From assembly GCF_024746795.1 (NCBI RefSeq), contig NZ_CP080524.1:2706001-2770000 (forward strand): a DNA stretch of 64,000 bases, read 5' to 3'. This document shows, piece after piece, positions 17,846 through 27,102 of the stretch (the stretch's first letter is position 1; every line of letters starts with the position of its first letter). The notes beneath the pieces are model-generated. The model saw only the letters and a program-made list of their open reading frames with translations. It was not told the DNA's origin and did not search any database. Both the position numbers and the translations under genes were made by a program. This DNA comes from Mesorhizobium sp. AR10 (GTDB lineage: Bacteria > Pseudomonadota > Alphaproteobacteria > Rhizobiales > Rhizobiaceae).

Positions 17846-18829
17846 TCAATCCTTGCCGACCTGACCAAGCGCCTGTCGTTCCAGCAGTCTCCCGGCCTCT
17901 GCCATCACCTCAGCCGGCGCGATGCGGCCGCCGGGCACGGCCAGCAGCGTCGATGCGAACGGTCCGCGCGGGCCGGTGAGGCCCGGCTCGGTCGCTAGGA
18001 ACACCGCGACGGTGGGCAGGCCAAAGGCGCTTGCCAGATGGGTCAGGCCGGTGTCGGCGCCAATGACCAGTGTCGAGCCGCCGATGATCGCGGCGATCTC
18101 GGCCAGTGGCAATTTCGGCACCAGCACGGTCTGTGGAACTGCCTTTACTATGGCTTCGGCGACCGCTTTTTCCCTGTCGTTGGACCAAGTGGTGACCGGC
18201 GCTATCCCTTTGTCCACCAGAAGGCGAGCGGTTTCGATCCAGTCTTCGACCGGCCATTTCTTGTCCTCGCGGCTGGTGCCGTGCAGCAGGAGGGCGGTTT
18301 TTCCGCCGATGCCGGTCAGACTGCCGGCCGGCGGCTCAATCCCGGACTCCAGCACCGAAAAATCGGGTGTGTATCCGAGCGCCAGCCCGAACAGCCGTCT
18401 CGTTCGCTCGATGGCGTGAAGGTCGCGCGGTATGGCGTAGCGGCGGTCGTAGAACAAGGTCGCCGAGGGTTCGCGGGCGCTCGACCGGTCAAAGCCGGCG
18501 ATCGGGGCAGCGGCCTGCTTTGCCACCAGTGCCGACTTCAGCAAGCCTTGCGCATCGATGACGAAATCGTAGCGGCATGCCCGCAGGGCACGGCGCAAGC
18601 CCATTGCCTCGTGCCATGTACCGGGGTCGAGCAGTCGCTTGCGCCAACGTCGGATCGCAACGGTATGGATGGTTCCGATTGCCGGGTGCAAGGCGACGAT
18701 GCTGGCAAAGGCCTCTTCCACACACCAGTCGAACGAAATATCCGGGCGGTTGCGGCGCGCGTCCTCGAGCGCCGGAAATGTGTGGATGACGTCGCCCATC
18801 GAGGATGTCTTGACGATGAGCACCTTCAT
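17846..18829 (-). CDS. waaC: Lipopolysaccharide heptosyltransferase I
   Basis: A 327-residue GT-B glycosyltransferase of family 9 that transfers the first L,D-heptose from ADP-heptose to Kdo in the LPS inner core, at the cytoplasmic face of the inner membrane. It begins [21 protein letters not shown], with the conserved SSMGDVIH and catalytic Asp, has DFVIDAQGLLKSALVA, and the ADP-heptose pocket LLLHGTSREDKKWPVEDW and VIGADTGLTHLASAFGLPTVAVF. Its ATG overlaps the waaF stop by 4 bp. It is the last gene of hldD-waaF-waaC. Assignment as WaaC rather than WaaF rests on the SSMGD start and the DTGLTHLA form. Confidence 0.92.
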   Translation of the reverse strand: MKVLIVKTSSMGDVIHTFPALEDARRNRPDISFDWCVEEAFASIVALHPAIGTIHTVAIRRWRKRLLDPGTWHEAMGLRRALRACRYDFVIDAQGLLKSALVAKQAAAPIAGFDRSSAREPSATLFYDRRYAIPRDLHAIERTRRLFGLALGYTPDFSVLESGIEPPAGSLTGIGGKTALLLHGTSREDKKWPVEDWIETARLLVDKGIAPVTTWSNDREKAVAEAIVKAVPQTVLVPKLPLAEIAAIIGGSTLVIGADTGLTHLASAFGLPTVAVFLATEPGLTGPRGPFASTLLAVPGGRIAPAEVMAEAGRLLERQALGQVGKD

Positions 18830-19833
18830 GCAGCGGCCGGAATTTCCAGCAACCGGTCCGCCGCTGCCGCGACCTGTGCGACTTCGAGCGTCTTCAGGCA
18901 GTTGAGATGGCCGAGCGGACAGATCTTCTTATGGCAGGGCGAGCAGGACAGGCCGAGCCAGACCAGTTCGCGGTGTTCGGCAAGCGGCGGCGTATTTTGC
19001 GGCGAGGTCGAGCCGTAGACGGCAACGACGGGCGTGCCGACCGCGGCGGCGACATGCATCAGGCCACTGTCGTTCGACACCGCCAGCCTCGCCGCTGATA
19101 TCAGGTCGATGGCGTCCTCGAGCCGCGTCTTGCCGGCCAGATCGACCACTCCCGGCGCAAGCCTGGCGATTTCCGCCGTCACATCGGCGTCGTTCTTCGA
19201 GCCGAACAGCGCCACCTTGAATCCCTTCGCCATGAAGTCGCTGGCAAGGCCGGCATAGCTTTCGCTCGGCCAGCGTTTGGCCGGACCGAACTCGGCGCCG
19301 GGCATCAATGCGACAAATTTTTGAGGTCCCAGCCCAAACCGGCCGAGAAGTGCCGCCTGATTGCCGGCATCGACGGTGAGCCTCGGGGCTCGGAATGTGC
19401 CTCCCCGGGCAAGGCCGAAATAGGCTTGCGCGGTGCGCCGTTTGACAGCATCGGGCAGGGGGACGATGTCGGTCAGCAGGCCATAGCGCATTTCGCGCAA
19501 ATTGCCGACGCGGCGCGGAATGCGGGCAAAGAACGGGATCAGCGCCGATTTCCAGCTTCCCGGCAGGACATAGGCCATGTCGTAGCGGCCGCGCAGCAGG
19601 CGGCCGAAGCGCCTGCGGATGCGGAACTCGAGCGCGCCGGGCTTCAGCGGAAAGTCGATCTGCTGGCGGATCTCGGGCATGCGCTTGACCAGCGGTGCGG
19701 CCCAAGCCGGCGCCAGCACATCGATCGCGGCGTTCGGATACAGCTCTTTCAGCGCCGAGAACAGGCACTGGGCCATGACCATGTCGCCCACCCAGCGTGG
19801 GCCGATCACGAGGATCGTTGGGCTTTCAGCCAT
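18826..19833 (-). CDS. waaF: Lipopolysaccharide heptosyltransferase II
   Basis: A 335-residue GT9 enzyme that adds the second L,D-heptose to the inner core. Features are [22 protein letters not shown] (the WVGDMVM signature of WaaF), the donor site [23 protein letters not shown] and [28 protein letters not shown], and the C-terminal WaaF cysteine cluster [18 protein letters not shown]. It overlaps hldD by 28 bp upstream and waaC by 4 bp downstream, so the three genes form a tightly coupled operon. Confidence 0.93.
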   Translation of the reverse strand: MAESPTILVIGPRWVGDMVMAQCLFSALKELYPNAAIDVLAPAWAAPLVKRMPEIRQQIDFPLKPGALEFRIRRRFGRLLRGRYDMAYVLPGSWKSALIPFFARIPRRVGNLREMRYGLLTDIVPLPDAVKRRTAQAYFGLARGGTFRAPRLTVDAGNQAALLGRFGLGPQKFVALMPGAEFGPAKRWPSESYAGLASDFMAKGFKVALFGSKNDADVTAEIARLAPGVVDLAGKTRLEDAIDLISAARLAVSNDSGLMHVAAAVGTPVVAVYGSTSPQNTPPLAEHRELVWLGLSCSPCHKKICPLGHLNCLKTLEVAQVAAAADRLLEIPAAA

Positions 19834-20756
19834 TCGACATAGTCTCTGACGCCGGTTTCGACGGTCCGGAATTGGCCATTGTAGCCGGCCGTGCGCAAGC
19901 GGGACATATCAGCTTGCGTAAAGCTCTGGTAGCTGCCCTTGAGGTGGTCGGGGAATTCGATGAATTCGATCTCGCCTTTGCCAAGCGTGTCGATCACCGT
20001 TTCGGCAATCGCGCGGAACGGCTGGGCGCGGCCGGTGCCGCAATTGAAGATGCCGCTCGAGCCCCGCTTCCACAGCCACAGATTGACATCGGCGACATCG
20101 CCGACATGGATGAAGTCGCGGCTCTGTTCGCCGGGTCCGAACCCGTCATAGGCGCCGAACAGCTTCGGATTTTGTCCCTGCTCGACCTGGTTGAACAGAT
20201 GGAAGGCGACTGAGGCCATCGCGCCCTTGTGCGCCTCGCGTGGCCCGTAGACGTTGAAGTAGCGCAGGCCCGCCACCTGCGAATGTTCGGTATCGAAGAC
20301 GGTGCGGCGGACATAGTCGTCGAACAGTTTCTTGGAATAGGCATAGACGTTGAGCGGCCGCTCGCATTCCGGCTCCTCGCGAAACTCGGCGCCGCCACCA
20401 TAGACCGAAGCCGAGGAGGCGTAGAGGAAGGGCACGCGCAGTGCGAGGCAAGCATGCAGCAGCCGCTTCGAATAGGCGTAGTTCACGTCCATCATGAACT
20501 TGCCGTTCCACTCTGTGGTGGTCGAACAGGCGCCCTGGTGGAACACCGCCTCGATGCGGCCAAGCGCGCCACTTTCGAGGCGCGCCAGGAAATCGTCCTT
20601 GTCGAGATAATCCGATATATGGAGGTCGGCGAGATTGGCAATCTTGTGGCCGTCTGTGAGGTCGTCGACGACGAGGATGTCGCTATGGCCTTCGGCGTTA
20701 AGCGCGGCGACGATGTTGGAGCCGATCATGCCGGCGCCGCCCGTGACGATGATCAT
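19806..20756 (-). CDS. hldD: ADP-L-glycero-D-manno-heptose 6-epimerase
   Basis: A 316-residue extended short-chain dehydrogenase that epimerises ADP-D,D-heptose to ADP-L,D-heptose using bound NADP. It starts [19 protein letters not shown] (GGAGMIG dinucleotide site), has the HldD-specific [30 protein letters not shown] and catalytic SSASVYGGG and [12 protein letters not shown] (YxxxK), then [22 protein letters not shown]. It heads the hldD-waaF-waaC operon. The 160-bp gap to the divergent lysE-like gene holds the promoters for both heptose units. It is the last step of the pathway whose earlier enzymes are at 21675-24403. Confidence 0.95.
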   Translation of the reverse strand: MIIVTGGAGMIGSNIVAALNAEGHSDILVVDDLTDGHKIANLADLHISDYLDKDDFLARLESGALGRIEAVFHQGACSTTTEWNGKFMMDVNYAYSKRLLHACLALRVPFLYASSASVYGGGAEFREEPECERPLNVYAYSKKLFDDYVRRTVFDTEHSQVAGLRYFNVYGPREAHKGAMASVAFHLFNQVEQGQNPKLFGAYDGFGPGEQSRDFIHVGDVADVNLWLWKRGSSGIFNCGTGRAQPFRAIAETVIDTLGKGEIEFIEFPDHLKGSYQSFTQADMSRLRTAGYNGQFRTVETGVRDYVEWLKAQRSS

Positions 20757-20916
20757 GAAAGCCTCTGGTTTGCCTTGCCGATTCCGGCCCTTATAAGGGA
20801 GGCAGGCGGGGCTGTCGATAAAGCAGGCACGAGCGGGGTGGCGGCGTCACAGTGAGGCCGCAAAGCTCCCGCTTCAGTCAGTTCGTGCCGTCCGCCGGAT
20901 CGTGAGGGACAAGACA

Positions 20917-21549
20917 ATGCCGTCGACCGAACTGCTTATCGCCTTTTTCGCCACCACGGCGATCTTTGCCTATATCCCCGGTCCGGCCATGCTCTATGCT
21001 GCGGCGCAAACCATGGCGCGCGGCCGCTGGTCCGGCCTGACGGCGGCGTTGGGCATTCATCTTGGCGGCTATGTGCATGTCATTGCGGCCGCTACGGGAT
21101 TGTCGGTGCTTTTCCACGCCGTGCCGACGCTCTACATGGCGGTCAAGCTAGTCGGTGCGCTCTACCTGATCTGGTTGGGCGTCTCGCTGTTCCGCGCCAG
21201 GGCGCAGGGCGACGCGGTTTTGCCGGGTATCGAGCCGAAATCCGCCCGCCGCGCCTTTCTCGAAAGCATCACCGTCGAAGTGCTCAATCCCAAGACGGCG
21301 ATCTTCTTCATGGCGTTCCTGCCGCAGTTCATCGATGTGTCGGCGGCATTTCCGGTCTGGCTGCAGTTCGTCGTGCTTGGAACCATCGTCAATCTGATGT
21401 TCTCATCGGCAGATATCATGTGCGTGTTCCTGGCTGGTGCCGTGATCGGCAGGTTGCGGCGCTCAAGTCACGCGCAGCGGCTGATGCAGCGGGCCGGTGG
21501 CGCGGTGCTCGTCGGGCTGGGCGTCCATGTCGCCCTGCAGAAGAGCTGA
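20917..21549 (+). CDS. LysE family translocator
   Basis: A 210-residue inner-membrane exporter of the LysE/RhtB superfamily with about six hydrophobic segments. It starts MPSTELLIAFFATTAIFAYIPGPAMLYAAAQTMARG (the IPGP signature) and has YLIWLGVSLFRARAQG and VEVLNPKTAIFFMAFLPQFID, typical of the family. The ATG at 20917 is preferred over 20902 because GAGGG sits at the right distance. Substrates are usually amino acids or analogues and cannot be told here. It is the first gene of the rightward unit leading into hldE, 125 bp away; a link to heptose synthesis is not evident. Confidence 0.88.
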   Translation: MPSTELLIAFFATTAIFAYIPGPAMLYAAAQTMARGRWSGLTAALGIHLGGYVHVIAAATGLSVLFHAVPTLYMAVKLVGALYLIWLGVSLFRARAQGDAVLPGIEPKSARRAFLESITVEVLNPKTAIFFMAFLPQFIDVSAAFPVWLQFVVLGTIVNLMFSSADIMCVFLAGAVIGRLRRSSHAQRLMQRAGGAVLVGLGVHVALQKS

Positions 21550-21674
21550 TCCGTTGCGCTGCGCCAAATTGCGGTATATCGGCTTCGCCACGACGACCGG
21601 CCATTCCGGTTCATTGTTTTGATGAACGTTTCCAAGAGCGTTGAGATCGGCTTTTCCCGCGCGTTGCAGATGAC

Positions 21675-23168
21675 ATGATCAAGCACAATCCGCCTTCTCC
21701 CGAACCCTTGCACCGCGCCATCGCGCGGTTTGGCAGCGCCACCGTGCTGGTGGTCGGTGACTTCATCCTCGACCGGTTCGTCAACGGCGTCATCGAGCGG
21801 ATCTCGCCGGAAGCGCCCATTCCGGTGCTGCACGGGCGTGGCGAAACATCGGCGATGGGCGGCGCCGGCAATGTCGTGGCCAACATCGTCTCGCTCGGTG
21901 CGTCCGCCATAACGGTCTCGGTGATCGGCAACGACCAGGCGGGCAAGAATGTGATGCGCATGCTTGGGGAGTTCGGCGTCGACACCGGAGGCCTGGCGCG
22001 GGACGGCGATCGCATGACCTCGTCGAAAAGCCGCTTCAGCGCGCTCAACCAGCAGGTGCTGCGCTTCGACGAGGAGGAAATCAAGCCGCTGGGCGATGCG
22101 GAGCGGGCGACGCTGATCCGGCATTTCCGCGAAGCGCTCCCGCAAGCCGACATCGTCATCCTGTCCGACTACGGCAAGGGCATATTGCTCGACGGCGTCG
22201 CCGGCGAGCTGATCTCGATCTGCCGCGAGGCGGGAAAGCCCGTGCTGGTCGATCCGAAGGGCAGCGACTATGCGCGCTATGCCGGGGCGACCGCGATCAC
22301 GCCCAACCGCAAGGAACTCGGTGAGGCCGTCGGCCGCGCGGTGTTTGCCGACGACGAGATCGTGGCGGCGGCGCGAGACTTGATCTCAGCCCACGGTTTC
22401 GATTTCGTCGTCGCCACGCGCAGCGAAAAAGGCATGAGCGTCGTCGGTCCGGGCGATGCCCGGCACATCGCCACGCAGGCGCGGGAAGTGTTCGACGTAT
22501 CGGGTGCCGGTGACACGGTGATCGCGACGTTTGCGCTGGCGCTTGCCGCGGGCGCCGACCGCGTCATGGCGGCCTCCATCGCCAATGCAGCGGGCGGCGT
22601 GGTGGTGGGCAAGCGCGGCACCGCGCGGCTTACCGTCGAAGAACTGACCGGCGCGCTGTTTCGCTCACACGGACCGGTTGCCCACAAGGATGCGATTCTC
22701 GATGCCGCCGCCGCCGCCCGGATGGTGGCGGCATGGAAGGACGAGGGCTTGCGCGTCGGTTTCACCAATGGCTGCTTCGACATCCTTCATGCCGGCCATG
22801 TCAGCCTTTTGCACGCCGCGCGCAGCCAGTGTGACCGGCTGATTCTGGGTCTCAACAGCGATGCCTCGGTGCGCCGGCTGAAGGGGCCGGGGCGCCCGGT
22901 CAACGATCAGCATGACCGAGCCTGCGTACTGGCAGCACTTGCCTCGGTCGACGCTGTCGTCGTCTTCGACGAGGACACGCCGCTGGCGCTGATCGAGGCC
23001 TTGCTGCCCGACATATTGGTCAAAGGCGCCGATTACACCGTCGACACGGTGGTCGGCGCCGATGTGGTGCAGAAGGCGGGTGGGCGCGTGGTGCTCGTCG
23101 ATCTCGTAGCCGGCAAAAGTACGACCGGCACCATCGGCAAGCTGCGCGCCGGCAGCAATACGAACTGA
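21675..23168 (+). CDS. hldE: Bifunctional D-glycero-beta-D-manno-heptose-7-phosphate kinase / 1-phosphate adenylyltransferase
   Basis: A 497-residue two-domain enzyme. Residues ~1-330 are a PfkB/ribokinase domain (VVGDFILDRFVNG, AMGGAGNVVANIVSLG, ILSDYGKGILL, and catalytic VSGAGDTVIA). Residues ~350-490 are a nucleotidyltransferase domain with the HxGH motif in FTNGCFDILHAGHVSLLHAAR and GLNSDASVRRLKGPGRPVND. It phosphorylates heptose-7-P at C1 and later attaches AMP, giving ADP-D,D-heptose. The gene is full length for the fused form. It is followed closely by gmhA (7 bp) and gmhB. Confidence 0.95.
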   Translation: MIKHNPPSPEPLHRAIARFGSATVLVVGDFILDRFVNGVIERISPEAPIPVLHGRGETSAMGGAGNVVANIVSLGASAITVSVIGNDQAGKNVMRMLGEFGVDTGGLARDGDRMTSSKSRFSALNQQVLRFDEEEIKPLGDAERATLIRHFREALPQADIVILSDYGKGILLDGVAGELISICREAGKPVLVDPKGSDYARYAGATAITPNRKELGEAVGRAVFADDEIVAAARDLISAHGFDFVVATRSEKGMSVVGPGDARHIATQAREVFDVSGAGDTVIATFALALAAGADRVMAASIANAAGGVVVGKRGTARLTVEELTGALFRSHGPVAHKDAILDAAAAARMVAAWKDEGLRVGFTNGCFDILHAGHVSLLHAARSQCDRLILGLNSDASVRRLKGPGRPVNDQHDRACVLAALASVDAVVVFDEDTPLALIEALLPDILVKGADYTVDTVVGADVVQKAGGRVVLVDLVAGKSTTGTIGKLRAGSNTN

Positions 23169-23175
23169 GGAATTC

Positions 23176-23748
23176 ATGTCTGATCTGAACGACTATCTGG
23201 TCCGCTCGGCGGCCGCGATTTCGGCGATGGTGGAACGCGACCTCACCGATGAGATGGAGCGGGCGGTGACGGCGGTCGTCGCAGCACTTTCTCAAGGGAA
23301 GGCGTTGTTGATCGCCGGCAATGGCGGTTCGGCGAGCGACGCGATCCACATCGCCGGCGAACTGGTCGGACGCTTCCTGAGGGAGCGCAAAGCCTACAAC
23401 GTCATCGCGTTGCCGGCCAATGCGGCGGTGCTGACCGCCTGGGGCAATGATTACGGCTTCGACACGGTGTTTTCGCGCCAGGTCGAGGCGCATGGCTCGG
23501 CGGGCGCTGTGCTGCTTGCCATCTCGACCAGCGGCAATTCGCCAAGCATCCTCGCCGCTGCCGAACAGGCGCGCATGATGGGCATGACGGTGATTAGCCT
23601 GACTGGCGACACCGGCGGCAAGCTGAAGCCATTGTCCGATATCCTGCTCAACGTGCCCTCGACCTCGACGCCGATCATCCAGCAGGGCCATCTGTGCCTC
23701 TATCACCATCTGTGCGAGGTGGTTGAAGCGCGCCTGAGCCATGGCTGA
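23176..23748 (+). CDS. gmhA: Phosphoheptose isomerase
   Basis: A 190-residue SIS-domain enzyme that converts sedoheptulose-7-phosphate to D-glycero-D-manno-heptose-7-phosphate, the first step of ADP-heptose synthesis. Signatures are LIAGNGGSASDAIHIAGELVGRFLRERKAYNVIAL, TAWGNDYGFDTVFSRQVEAHG, LAISTSGNSPSIL and the C-terminal metal-site helix IIQQGHLCLYHHLCEVVE. GAGGAATTC precedes the ATG. It overlaps gmhB by 8 bp. Confidence 0.95.
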   Translation: MSDLNDYLVRSAAAISAMVERDLTDEMERAVTAVVAALSQGKALLIAGNGGSASDAIHIAGELVGRFLRERKAYNVIALPANAAVLTAWGNDYGFDTVFSRQVEAHGSAGAVLLAISTSGNSPSILAAAEQARMMGMTVISLTGDTGGKLKPLSDILLNVPSTSTPIIQQGHLCLYHHLCEVVEARLSHG

Positions 23749-24403
23749 CGTGACGCTACCCGTGAAGCCAAGCCCGTATCCGCTCGAAGAGCCGGGACTA
23801 TGGGTCGAGCGGATAGGTGACAGGGTTTTTGCCGAGGGCACACCGGCGCTGTTCCTCGACCGCGACGGCACCATTAATGTCGATACCGACTATCCCAGCG
23901 ATCCAGCCGACATCGTCCTGCGTGACGACATCGTTCCGGTGATCGAGGCCGCCAACCGGGGCAAGATTCCGGTCGTCGTGGTCACCAACCAGTCCGGTAT
24001 CGCGCGCGGCTATTTAGGCTGGGACGAGTTCGCCGCCGTCAACGGCCGAGTGCTCGACCTGCTGCGCGACGGGAACGTGTTCGTCGATATGGTCGTCGCC
24101 TGTGCCTATCACGAGGCGGGTACCGGGCCGCTCGCCATCCCCGACCACCCGATGCGCAAGCCCAATCCCGGCATGCTGCTCGAGGCAGCGACGCGTCTCG
24201 GGCTCGATCTGGAGCGTTCCCTGATCGTCGGCGACAAGTCGGCGGACATGGTAGCCGGGCAGCGTGCCGGCCTGGCGCGTGGCTGGTTGGTCGACGGCGA
24301 GGCGACCAGTCAGGCCGGGTTCGAGATTCTGCCCTTGCGCGACCGTGACGACCAGAAACGATTGCTGGCGGCGATCGAAGCGCTGCAGTCACATCTCAAT
24401 TAG
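23741..24403 (+). CDS. gmhB: D-glycero-D-manno-heptose-1,7-bisphosphate 7-phosphatase
   Basis: A 220-residue HAD-superfamily phosphatase that removes the C7 phosphate between the kinase and adenylyltransferase steps of HldE. Motif I is FLDRDGTINVDTDY (DxD nucleophile pair), motif II VVVTNQSGIARGY, and the C-terminal aspartates are in LIVGDKSADMVAGQRAG. The zinc loop of enterobacterial GmhB (Cys-x-His...Cys-x-Cys before RKP) is altered: CAYH is kept but the CxC pair is replaced by DHPM in AIPDHPMRKPNPGM. A 40-residue N-terminal extension precedes motif I. It is the last gene of the unit. Confidence 0.9.
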   Translation: MADVTLPVKPSPYPLEEPGLWVERIGDRVFAEGTPALFLDRDGTINVDTDYPSDPADIVLRDDIVPVIEAANRGKIPVVVVTNQSGIARGYLGWDEFAAVNGRVLDLLRDGNVFVDMVVACAYHEAGTGPLAIPDHPMRKPNPGMLLEAATRLGLDLERSLIVGDKSADMVAGQRAGLARGWLVDGEATSQAGFEILPLRDRDDQKRLLAAIEALQSHLN

Positions 24404-24453
24404 TTGGCTTTCGCTATGGCCGGAACGGGTGGGTTGCTGACATTCAGCCGCCC

Positions 24454-25357
24454 CTAGCTGTCAAGCGCTCGTGCGTAACCACCTGGTGCTCGACCCACAT
24501 GTCGGCTGAACGCTGTGCTGAAGGTGCTCGCCGAACTGTACCCGACCCGCTCGGCGACCTCGGAAAGCGTCACGTCGCGGCGACGTAGCAAGTCCTTTGC
24601 AACGGCCATTCGCCAGGAAAGTAGATACTCCATCGGCGGCACGCCTACGATACGCATAAAGCGGTCAAAGAAAGCCGAGCGGGACAGCGCCGCTTCCCGC
24701 GCCAGTTCGGCTACCGTCCAGGATCGGGCGGGGTCGCCATGTATCCGCCGTATCGCGGCCGATATGCGCGTATCCGCCAGGCCGCGCAGGAGGCCTGGTT
24801 GCGTGTCATCGCCCTGCAGGGACCGCAGCGCTTCAATCAGCAGCACTTCGACTAAGCCGCGAGAGCACGAGATCGCGGCCCGGTCTGTGTTCGCGGGCTT
24901 CCTCGCTCACGAGTCGCGTCAGCGTCGACAGCCGCTTGGCGCCGCGCATGTGCACGAGCGCCGGCAACAATGATACCAGCAGGTCCGCGTCGGGCGAGTC
25001 GAAGACGAAGTAGCCGCCGAGCAGCCGGACGTCTGGATCACCGTCAGGCGTTCCATGACGGATCTCGTCGACCGGCGCCGGCGGCGCCCTGGGGTCGATG
25101 ACTACCGGCTTCACCGGCTCGAAGCCCGACATGACGAAGCCGGGCGTGGCCGGCAAGAGCACGAAGTCGCCAGCCTCAATCGTGATGGGCTCCTGACCGT
25201 CGACATGCAGCCGACAGCTGCCTTCCAGCACCGTGCAGAAACTGGGCTCACCGAACTCAGTGTAGCGAACGCCCCAGGCGCCGGCGCCGCTGATGCCCTT
25301 GGCGAACACGGTGCGCGGCCGTAGCAGCGCGATGACTTCGGAGAGCGGGTCGATCAT
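24454..25357 (-). pseudogene. AraC family regulator with cupin sensor domain, frameshifted
   Basis: The N-terminal part (MIDPLSEVIALLRPRTVFAKG..., SFCTVLEGSCRLHVDGQEPITIEAGDFVLLPATPGF) is an AraC-type cupin ligand domain. The C-terminal part, in the next frame, holds the double helix-turn-helix (SWTVAELAREAALSRSAFFDRFMRIVGVPPMEYLLSWRMAVA; LSEVAERVGYSSASTFSTAFSRHVGRAPGGYAR). The frame breaks at 24852-24855, between ...VLSRL and VEVLLIEALRSL. The span of 904 nt is one base more than a 300-residue protein, the normal size, so a single inserted base explains it. It is divergent from the SDR at 25456 and would be its regulator if functional. The upstream ATG at 25393 is an alternative start. Confidence 0.85.
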
Positions 25358-25455
25358 TTTTCGGACTTTAGCAAATGAAATATGGACGTTCAATCGTAGA
25401 TGGTCCGGAAGCCTTCGCCTAAAAGTCGCGTCATTGCAATCTAAAGGACAACGCT

Positions 25456-26196
25456 ATGAAAACTGTACTGATCACGGGCTGCTCGTCGGGCTACGGCCTG
25501 GAAACCGCGCGCCATTTCCTGGCCAAGGGATGGAACGTCATCGCGACGATGCGGACGCCACAGCCGGATATTCTGCCGAACCATGATCGCTTGAGGGTGC
25601 TGGCACTGGATGTCACTAGCGCACAAAGCATCGCGGCGGCCCTCGATGCCGCCGGTCCCATCGACGCGCTGGTCAACAATGCGGGGATCGGCGTGATTGG
25701 CGCGCTCGAAGCCACGCCGATGTCCAAGACGCGACAGGTGTTCGAGACCAACACGTTCGGCGTGATCGCAATGACCCAGGCCGTCGTGCCTCAGTTCCGG
25801 GAGCGCACGTCGGGGGTAATCGTGAACGTCACCTCAAGCGCAACGCTGACGCCTATGCCGCTTGCTTCGGTCTACACGGCCAGCAAGATGGCGATCGAGG
25901 GGTTCACCGGATCGCTCGAGCATGAGCTGCGCGCCTTCAACGTTCGCGTCAAGCTGGTCGAGCCCGGCTACGGCCCCACGACGCGCTTCAGCCGAAACAC
26001 GGATTTGCGTCTTGAGGACGTCATTCCGGAACCGTACGCTCCATTCGCGCAGCCGATACTCACTGCATTCGCGCAGCCGGCGTTGGTGACCACCGAGGCT
26101 GACGTGGCGGAGGCTGTATGGCGAGCAGCGAACGATGAGTCCGGGCAGTTGCGATTCCCGGCCGGTCCGGACGCCGTGGCGCTGGTTCGCGGATAG
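25456..26196 (+). CDS. SDR family oxidoreductase
   Basis: A 246-residue classical short-chain dehydrogenase/reductase. It has the cofactor motif LITGCSSGYGLETARHF (TGxxxGxG), the NNAG motif (DALVNNAGIGVIGALE), the catalytic Ser in VTSSATLTP and YTASK (YxxxK) in the active site, followed by a long substrate loop (EPGYGPTTRFSRNTDL). An AAAGGA site precedes the ATG. It is divergent from the AraC-type regulator, which usually means an inducible aldehyde or ketone reductase; the substrate is unknown. Confidence 0.9.
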   Translation: MKTVLITGCSSGYGLETARHFLAKGWNVIATMRTPQPDILPNHDRLRVLALDVTSAQSIAAALDAAGPIDALVNNAGIGVIGALEATPMSKTRQVFETNTFGVIAMTQAVVPQFRERTSGVIVNVTSSATLTPMPLASVYTASKMAIEGFTGSLEHELRAFNVRVKLVEPGYGPTTRFSRNTDLRLEDVIPEPYAPFAQPILTAFAQPALVTTEADVAEAVWRAANDESGQLRFPAGPDAVALVRG

Positions 26197-26373
26197 GGCG
26201 CCTCGCCAATATCCGCAACGGGTCAAAGCTGGCGTTCGGCATGATTGGGTTTTGCCTCGTGCACTGACTATGCACGCAGATTCAACGGACGCTGCTATCC
26301 CGTTGTTGCCGGCTGTTTTTTCGCGGCCGGGCTTCTGTCATTGTCGGAGGCTGGCCAATGGGAATGGTTCAGA

Positions 26374-26850
26374 TCAGACCTGAAACGCCACCAGACCCTC
26401 ATCCTTGACCCGGCGGATGGTCAGTGCCGTCCGCACCGTGTCGACATTCGGCGCCGAGGCCAGCTCCTCGATGACGAAGGTCTGGAAGGTGCCGAGGTCG
26501 CTCGCCACGCAATGCAGCAAAAAGTCGGATTCGCCCGACACCATCCAGGCGTCGCGCACGATCGGCCAGCCGCGCGTGCGCTCGGCGAAGGTCTTGAGTT
26601 CCGCGTCGGCCTGGTGATGCAGGCCGATGAGGCAGAAGGCGACGACGTCCATGCCCAGCGCCGGTGCATTGAGCAGAGCGCGATAGCCGCTGATAATGCC
26701 GGTTTCCTCCAGCCGCCTGACGCGGCGCAGGCATGGCGGCGCCGAAATGCCGACGCGGCTCGACAGTTCGACGTTTGTCATGCGTCCGTCGCCCTGAAGC
26801 TCGCGCAGGATCTTCCAATCGATGGCGTCGAGATCGGCTTTGAGCGGCAT
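26374..26850 (-). CDS. Lrp/AsnC family transcriptional regulator
   Basis: A 158-residue feast/famine regulator. The N-terminal helix-turn-helix is LDAIDWKILRELQGDGRMTNVELSSRVGISAPPCLRRVRRLEETGIISGY, and the C-terminal RAM effector domain includes VVAFCLIGLHHQADAELKTFAERTRGWPIVRDAWMVSGESDFLLHCVASDL. These proteins form octamers and respond to amino acids. It is divergent from trxB across a 252-bp gap in which I see no clear site. Targets cannot be read here. Confidence 0.92.
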   Translation of the reverse strand: MPLKADLDAIDWKILRELQGDGRMTNVELSSRVGISAPPCLRRVRRLEETGIISGYRALLNAPALGMDVVAFCLIGLHHQADAELKTFAERTRGWPIVRDAWMVSGESDFLLHCVASDLGTFQTFVIEELASAPNVDTVRTALTIRRVKDEGLVAFQV

Positions 26851-27102
26851 GGTCGGCTTTCGTGCGCGAAAGAATCTTTCGTGATTTTGTTATTAAATGA
26901 TGTTGCTGTCCATTCCATCCCTCCGACCGGGATTTTCGGATCGTCGCACCGTGAAACAACTCCTGATTGTCCCGCGCGCCGAAGCTTTCCGGGGACGAAT
27001 GCCAACTTGCCTTGCTGGCGTCGCGGGCAGCACCTACATTACGCGCGATATCGACGAGATTTCCATGCCACAATCGCTGGCTGCTCTCCGCAGAGGCTTT
27101 AG

